From positions 4,255-13,804 of the forward strand of contig JADFQH010000012.1 of assembly GCA_022561895.1 (NCBI GenBank): a stretch of DNA of 9,550 nt. The letters are read 5' to 3'. The position numbers and the translations under genes were made by a program. The notes under the pieces are model-generated. The model was not told where the DNA came from and searched no databases. It saw only the letters and a list, made by a program, of their open reading frames with translations. This DNA is from Methanobacteriota archaeon. GTDB lineage: Archaea > Halobacteriota > Halobacteria > Halobacteriales > Halalkalicoccaceae. Below are positions 5,391 to 9,550 of this stretch, piece after piece (within the stretch, counting starts at the first letter, position 1; the number at the start of each line of letters is the position of its first letter).

Positions 5391-8300
5391 ATGCACCCGG
5401 AAGACGAACGCTACTTCGAGCGGATCGAATCACGACTCGACGAGGCGTTCGACACCGCAGAGCGCGCCCGCGCGAAAAGCGGCGACCCCCGACCCGAAGT
5501 CGAGATTCCCGTCGCGAAGGACATGGCCGACAGAGTGGAAAACATCCTCGGGATTCCGGGGGTCGCAGAGCGCGTCCGGGAGCTCGAAGCACGGATGAGT
5601 CGGGAAGAAGCCGCCCTCGCGCTCGCGGAGGACTTCGCCGAGGGGCGGGTCGGGGAGTACGAAACCAAGGATGGAAAAATCGAGGGCGCGGTCAGGACGG
5701 CTGTTGCCCTCCTCACCGAGGGCGTGGTCGCCGCGCCGATCGAGGGGATCGATCGCGTCGAACTGATGGAGAACGACGACGGATCCGAGTGCGTGCGGGT
5801 CTTTTACGCCGGTCCGATCAGGTCGGCGGGCGGAACGGCCCAGGCCCTTTCAGTACTCGTTGCCGACTACACTCGCGCGCTGCTCGACGTAAGCGAGTAC
5901 CAAGCACGGGACAACGAGGTCGAACGCTACGCCGAGGAGGTGGGACTGTACGACAAAACCACCGGGCTCCAGTACTCTCCGAAGGACGAGGAGACGAAGT
6001 TCATCGCCCGGAACTGTCCCGTCCTGCTCGACGGCGAGGCTACCGGCGATGAGGAGGTTTCTGGCTTTCGGGATCTCGAACGGGTGGGGACGAACAACCC
6101 GCGGGGCGGGATGTGTCTGGTGCTCGCGGAGGGGATTGCACTCAAAGCGCCCAAAATCCAGCGCTACACGCGCGAACTCGATGAGGTCGACTGGCCGTGG
6201 CTCCAAGATCTGATCGACGGCACGGTCGGTGACGGCGATGACGAGGAGGACGACGTCGACACGATCGACGAGAGCGAGGAGGAGGCCGACGAACCCAAAA
6301 CACCGGCGGGACCACCGCGAGTCGCACCCTCCGAGAAGTTCCTTAGGGACCTGATCGCTGGCCGACCGGTCTTCTCGCATCCCTCGCGACCGGGCGGCTT
6401 TCGCCTGCGGTACGGCCGGGCGCGAAATCACGGGTTCGCCACGGGTGGAATCCACCCCGCGACGATGCATATCCTTGACGATTTTCTCGCCACCGGGACC
6501 CAGATCAAGACCGAACGCCCCGGCAAAGCCCACGGGATCATCCCCGTCGATTCGATCGAAGGCCCTACGGTCAGACTGGCGAACGGCGAGGTGCGGAAGA
6601 TCGACGACCCCGCCGAAGCGATCGAGATCAGAAACGGCGTCGAGAAGATCATCGACGCCGGCGAGTACCTCGTCAACTATGGAGAGTTTGTCGAGAACAA
6701 CCACCCGCTCGCGCCCGCCTCCTACACGTTCGAGTGGTGGATCCAGGAGTTCGAACAAAGCGAGGCGAACGTCCAGGCGCTCGCGGACTCTCCCCGAGTG
6801 GATCTTGAATCACCCGCTGTCGAAGAGGCCATCGAGTGGTCGCGCTCGTACGACATACCGTTACACCCGAACTACACCTATCTCTGGCACGACCTTTCGA
6901 CGAGCCAGTTCGAGGCACTCGCCAAGGCGATCGACGACGGCGAGTTAAAAGCGGGCAAACTCGAACTTGCTCGAACGAAAACCGTCAGAATGGCGCTCGA
7001 AAGACTACTAATCGAACACCGCCAGACCGCAGAGACCCTTTCAGTACCCGAGTGGCGCGCGCTCGTTGCGACCATGGGGTTCGACGAGGAGCTCTCCCGC
7101 GAGTGGGACTCGTTGTCCGAAGAGGCTCGCACGTGGGACGGCGGCGAGAACGCGATGAAAGCCGTAGAGGAGGTCGCCCCATTCGAGGTGCGAGAGCGCG
7201 CTCCGACACGGATCGGCAACCGGATGGGGCGGCCCGAGAAATCGGAGAAACGAGAACTCTCCCCGGCAGTCCACACCCTCTTTCCGATCGGCGAGGCCGG
7301 CGGCTCCCAACGGGACGTTGCGAAGGCCGCCCGCTACGCACCCGACATGTGGGATACGCCCGGCGAGATCGAAGTGAGCATCGGTCGCCGGGAGTGTGCC
7401 GAATGCGGGAGCCGCACGTTCCGCGGGGACTGTCCCGACTGCGGGGGTAATACCTTCCCTCACTACGAGTGTCCCGACTGCTCGAAAGAGCTCGAACCCG
7501 ACGAGGCCGGTCGCGTCGAGTGCCCCCGATGTGAGGTCGAGGGGACGAGCGTCGAGCGCCGAACCCTCGATATCGGTGGGACCTATCACGACGCGCTCTC
7601 TGCGATTTCCGAGCGGGAGGGGTCGTTCGACAAGCTGAAAGGCGTCAAGGGGCTGACCTCGTCGAACAAGACCCCCGAACCGATGGAAAAGGGGATTTTG
7701 CGGGCGAAACACGGCGTTTCGGTGTTCAAGGACGGCACCATCCGCTACGACATGACCGACCTCCCTGTAACCAGTGTTCGCCCCGAGGAACTCGACGTCT
7801 CCGTAGAGGAGTTCCGACGGCTGGGCTATCACGAGGGTACTCAGGGCGACCCGCTCGAACACGACGATCAGCTCGTTGAGCTAAAAGTACAGGACATCGT
7901 CCTTTCCGATGGAGCCGCAGAACACCTCCTCAAAACTGCTGACTTCGTTGATGAGCTTCTGACCGACTACTACGGCGAAGAGCCGTTCTACGAGGTGGAT
8001 GAACGAGCCGATCTCGTTGGCGAGCTCGTCTTTGGGATGGCTCCCCACACCTCCGCTGCAGTGGTTGGTCGTGTCGTTGGCTTTACGAGCGCCGCGGTGG
8101 GTTATGCTCACCCGTATTTTCACGCCTCGAAACGGAGGAACTGCTTCCATCCCGAAACAAAGGTGTGGTTTCGTACCGAGGACGGCGAATGGCGTTACGA
8201 CCGTATTGAGGATCTCGTTGAACCGAGGCTGACCGATCCACGAACGGATGATTTCGGAACACACGTCCAAGAACTCGATGAGGGTCTAGTGGTTCCATCG

Positions 8301-9440
8301 GCTGAACGCGACGGATCATCGACAACGCGGTCAATCGAGGCGGTTTCGAAACACCCCGCACCGGACCACTTACTCGAAATCGAGACGCGAAGCGGTCGGA
8401 CACTCCGGGTCACGGCGGACCATTCGATGCGCCGCTGGAACGACGGCATCGAACGCATTCCGGCGAACGAACTCGAACTCGGTGACAGTATTCCGAGTCC
8501 GAAACGACTCCCGATCGACCCCCAATCGAACGAGGTCAACTCCCGTCCACAGCGACTGTGTAGCGACGGCGGCGAGATCTGGCTCGATGAGGTGGTGGGT
8601 GTTTCGTTCGTGGAATCGGACATCGATTATACGTACTCGGTAACCGTCGAGGACACACACACGTTGGTCGCAAACGACCTCCTCGTCGGGCAGTGTGACG
8701 GCGACGAAGATTGCGTAATGTTGCTCATGGATGGCTTGCTCAACTTCTCCGAAGATTATTTGCCAGATAAAAGAGGTGGAAAAATGGACGCGCCTCTCGT
8801 GATGTCCTCGCGGATCGACCCCGCCGAGATCGACGACGAGGCTCACAACATGGATATCGTCGATCGCTATCCCCTCGAATTCTACGAGGCAACCCGCGAA
8901 ATGGCCGACCCCGACGAGGTCGAGATCCCGATCGCGGAGGAGACGGTGGGAACCGACGAGCAGTATCGCGGGTTTGCCCACACGCACGACACCTCTAACA
9001 TCGCCTTGGGGCCGGATCTCTCGGCGTACAAAACCCTGGGATCGATGATGGAGAAGATGGACGCCCAGTTGGAGTTAGCAAGAAAGCTCCGGGCCGTCGA
9101 CGAGACGGACGTGGCAGAACGGGTCATCGAATACCACTTTTTACCCGATCTGATCGGCAATCTCAGAGCGTTTTCCAGTCAGGAGACGCGCTGTCTCTCC
9201 TGCGGGAAGAAATACCGGAGAATGCCCTTATCAGGAAGCTGTCGGGAATGTGGCGGTGACGTGAACCTCACCGTTCACGAGGGATCGGTGAACAAGTATA
9301 TGGACACCGCCACCCGCGTCGCAGAGGAGTACGGCTGTCGGGAGTACACGAAACAGCGTCTCGCCATTCTGGATACGACCCTCGAAAGCATCTTCGAGAA
9401 CGACAAAAACAAACAGAGCGGGATTGCGGATTTCATGTGA
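5391..9440 (+). CDS. polC: DNA polymerase D large subunit DP2, intein-containing precursor
   Basis: A 1349-aa precursor of the catalytic subunit of the replicative family-D polymerase. Removing the 184-aa intein leaves 1165 aa, normal for DP2. The N-terminal part (HPEDERYFERIESRLDEAF) is typical. A very acidic linker (about 281-298) is the main haloarchaeal insertion. Residues 669-714 hold four CxxC pairs, probably two zinc sites, and 1268-1287 hold another pair of CxxC. The catalytic motif CDGDEDC follows the intein: Cys1102, Asp1103, Asp1105 (Asp919 and Asp921 after splicing), preceded in the mature chain by Asn917. The conserved RGGKMDAPLV follows at about 1128-1137. The C-terminal QSGIADFM fits a PCNA-binding PIP box. 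The ATG abuts the PPC stop. The partner subunit DP1 is not in this window. Confidence 0.97.
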   Translation: MHPEDERYFERIESRLDEAFDTAERARAKSGDPRPEVEIPVAKDMADRVENILGIPGVAERVRELEARMSREEAALALAEDFAEGRVGEYETKDGKIEGAVRTAVALLTEGVVAAPIEGIDRVELMENDDGSECVRVFYAGPIRSAGGTAQALSVLVADYTRALLDVSEYQARDNEVERYAEEVGLYDKTTGLQYSPKDEETKFIARNCPVLLDGEATGDEEVSGFRDLERVGTNNPRGGMCLVLAEGIALKAPKIQRYTRELDEVDWPWLQDLIDGTVGDGDDEEDDVDTIDESEEEADEPKTPAGPPRVAPSEKFLRDLIAGRPVFSHPSRPGGFRLRYGRARNHGFATGGIHPATMHILDDFLATGTQIKTERPGKAHGIIPVDSIEGPTVRLANGEVRKIDDPAEAIEIRNGVEKIIDAGEYLVNYGEFVENNHPLAPASYTFEWWIQEFEQSEANVQALADSPRVDLESPAVEEAIEWSRSYDIPLHPNYTYLWHDLSTSQFEALAKAIDDGELKAGKLELARTKTVRMALERLLIEHRQTAETLSVPEWRALVATMGFDEELSREWDSLSEEARTWDGGENAMKAVEEVAPFEVRERAPTRIGNRMGRPEKSEKRELSPAVHTLFPIGEAGGSQRDVAKAARYAPDMWDTPGEIEVSIGRRECAECGSRTFRGDCPDCGGNTFPHYECPDCSKELEPDEAGRVECPRCEVEGTSVERRTLDIGGTYHDALSAISEREGSFDKLKGVKGLTSSNKTPEPMEKGILRAKHGVSVFKDGTIRYDMTDLPVTSVRPEELDVSVEEFRRLGYHEGTQGDPLEHDDQLVELKVQDIVLSDGAAEHLLKTADFVDELLTDYYGEEPFYEVDERADLVGELVFGMAPHTSAAVVGRVVGFTSAAVGYAHPYFHASKRRNCFHPETKVWFRTEDGEWRYDRIEDLVEPRLTDPRTDDFGTHVQELDEGLVVPSAERDGSSTTRSIEAVSKHPAPDHLLEIETRSGRTLRVTADHSMRRWNDGIERIPANELELGDSIPSPKRLPIDPQSNEVNSRPQRLCSDGGEIWLDEVVGVSFVESDIDYTYSVTVEDTHTLVANDLLVGQCDGDEDCVMLLMDGLLNFSEDYLPDKRGGKMDAPLVMSSRIDPAEIDDEAHNMDIVDRYPLEFYEATREMADPDEVEIPIAEETVGTDEQYRGFAHTHDTSNIALGPDLSAYKTLGSMMEKMDAQLELARKLRAVDETDVAERVIEYHFLPDLIGNLRAFSSQETRCLSCGKKYRRMPLSGSCRECGGDVNLTVHEGSVNKYMDTATRVAEEYGCREYTKQRLAILDTTLESIFENDKNKQSGIADFM
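8142..8693 (+). other. Mini-intein in DP2 (precursor residues 918-1101)
   Basis: A 184-aa protein-splicing element, translated in frame and removed from DP2. Block A is CFHPETKVWF with catalytic Cys1. Block B is GRTLRVTADHSM with Thr91 and His94 of the intein. Block F is YTYSVTVEDTHTLVAN (163-178). Block G ends DLLVGQ, followed by Cys as the +1 extein residue. No LAGLIDADG-type endonuclease is present between blocks B and F, so it is a minimal intein that cannot home by itself. The canonical His-Asn end is replaced by Gly-Gln. A C-terminal Gln is known from the Pyrococcus abyssi PolII intein, so splicing is still likely. The site lies between catalytic Asn917 and Cys-Asp-Gly-Asp, so unspliced precursor should be inactive. 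Third-position GC is about 65% by hand count. Confidence 0.93.
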
Positions 9441-9477
9441 GACCTCTTTGATGGGTAGCCGGATGGTGATATACCAA

Positions 9478-9544
9478 CGGACAGAGGCTTTGATACTCTG
9501 TCGCCGGGGACGGCCGCCGGCGAATGTGTCAACCGTTCTGTCCG
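9478..9544. terminator. Overlapping inverted repeats downstream of polC
   Basis: After the polC stop there are three nested pairings: GACAGAG (9480-9486) with CTCTGTC (9496-9502), CGCCGG (9502-9507) with CCGGCG (9517-9522), and CGGACAGA (9478-9485) with TCTGTCCG (9537-9544). The first arm can pair with either of two partners, giving alternative RNA folds. There is no long T-run after them, so this is not a textbook terminator. It may stabilise or end the polC transcript, or belong to a gene beyond the window. Confidence 0.35.
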
Positions 9545-9550
9545 ATGGTA

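Noticed and set aside
4856..6052. 398-aa plus-strand frame over the PPC and polC genes
   Set aside because: The translation is arginine-rich and low in acidic order, as expected of a +1 shadow of acidic haloarchaeal genes. It overlaps two confident genes.
5850..6758. 302-aa minus-strand frame inside polC
   Set aside because: It is an antisense shadow of conserved DP2 sequence with no recognisable domain and no promoter of its own.
9524..9550. Open ATG at 9524 preceded by TTTGATAC at 9489-9496
   Set aside because: A TATA-like box about 31 nt upstream is possible for a leaderless gene, but only nine codons are visible before the window ends and the region is full of inverted repeats.
1..9550. 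CRISPR arrays, tRNA or rRNA genes, transposases
   Set aside because: I looked for regularly spaced repeats, cloverleaf-type sequence with a TTCRANNC-like arm, and transposase or integrase motifs, and found none that I could support.

Overview
This window looks like the chromosome of a halophilic archaeon (class Halobacteria). The proteins are strongly acidic, codon third positions are GC-rich (about 79% in a hand-counted stretch of the polymerase gene), TATA boxes sit 24-28 nt before start codons as expected for leaderless mRNAs, and the informational genes are archaeal in type: a family-D DNA polymerase large subunit and an archaeal/eukaryotic-type glycyl-tRNA synthetase. I cannot name the species.

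Layout. Positions 1-1211 hold a small two-gene cassette on the minus strand: a winged-helix regulator (514-1098), then 4 nt later a TumE-like (DUF6516-like) protein (39-509). Together they look like a toxin-antitoxin pair. A direct repeat of at least 25 bp brackets the cassette (1-25 and 1241-1265). The right copy is the last part of the neighbouring dolichol-kinase-family gene, so the cassette appears to have entered at that gene's 3' end and left its coding sequence intact. Positions 1212-4400 (minus strand) form a tight three-gene operon: a CBS-domain protein (3543-4400), glyS (1766-3556, 14 nt overlap) and a membrane dolichol-kinase-like protein (1212-1766, 1 nt overlap).

Positions 4401-4716 are an intergenic control region between divergent transcription units. 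It holds a 12-bp palindrome, a TATA-like box, a 10-bp-period repeat and a tiny ORF whose stop overlaps the CBS gene start. On the plus strand follow a 56-aa haloarchaeal small protein (4717-4887, leaderless), a PPC/DUF296-domain protein (4926-5390) and, with no spacing at all, polC, the DP2 subunit of DNA polymerase D (5391-9440).

Four things stand out. (1) The repeat-bracketed toxin-antitoxin-like cassette. (2) A 39-bp double palindrome read in frame inside the PPC gene, encoding an extra hydrophilic loop, like a protein-coding palindromic repeat. (3) A 184-aa mini-intein with no endonuclease domain in polC, inserted directly before the catalytic Cys-Asp-Gly-Asp motif and ending in the non-canonical Val-Gly-Gln. 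(4) A drop in third-position GC in the extein DNA on both sides of the intein, which suggests the flanks were imported by co-conversion during homing. The rest is ordinary haloarchaeal housekeeping sequence.
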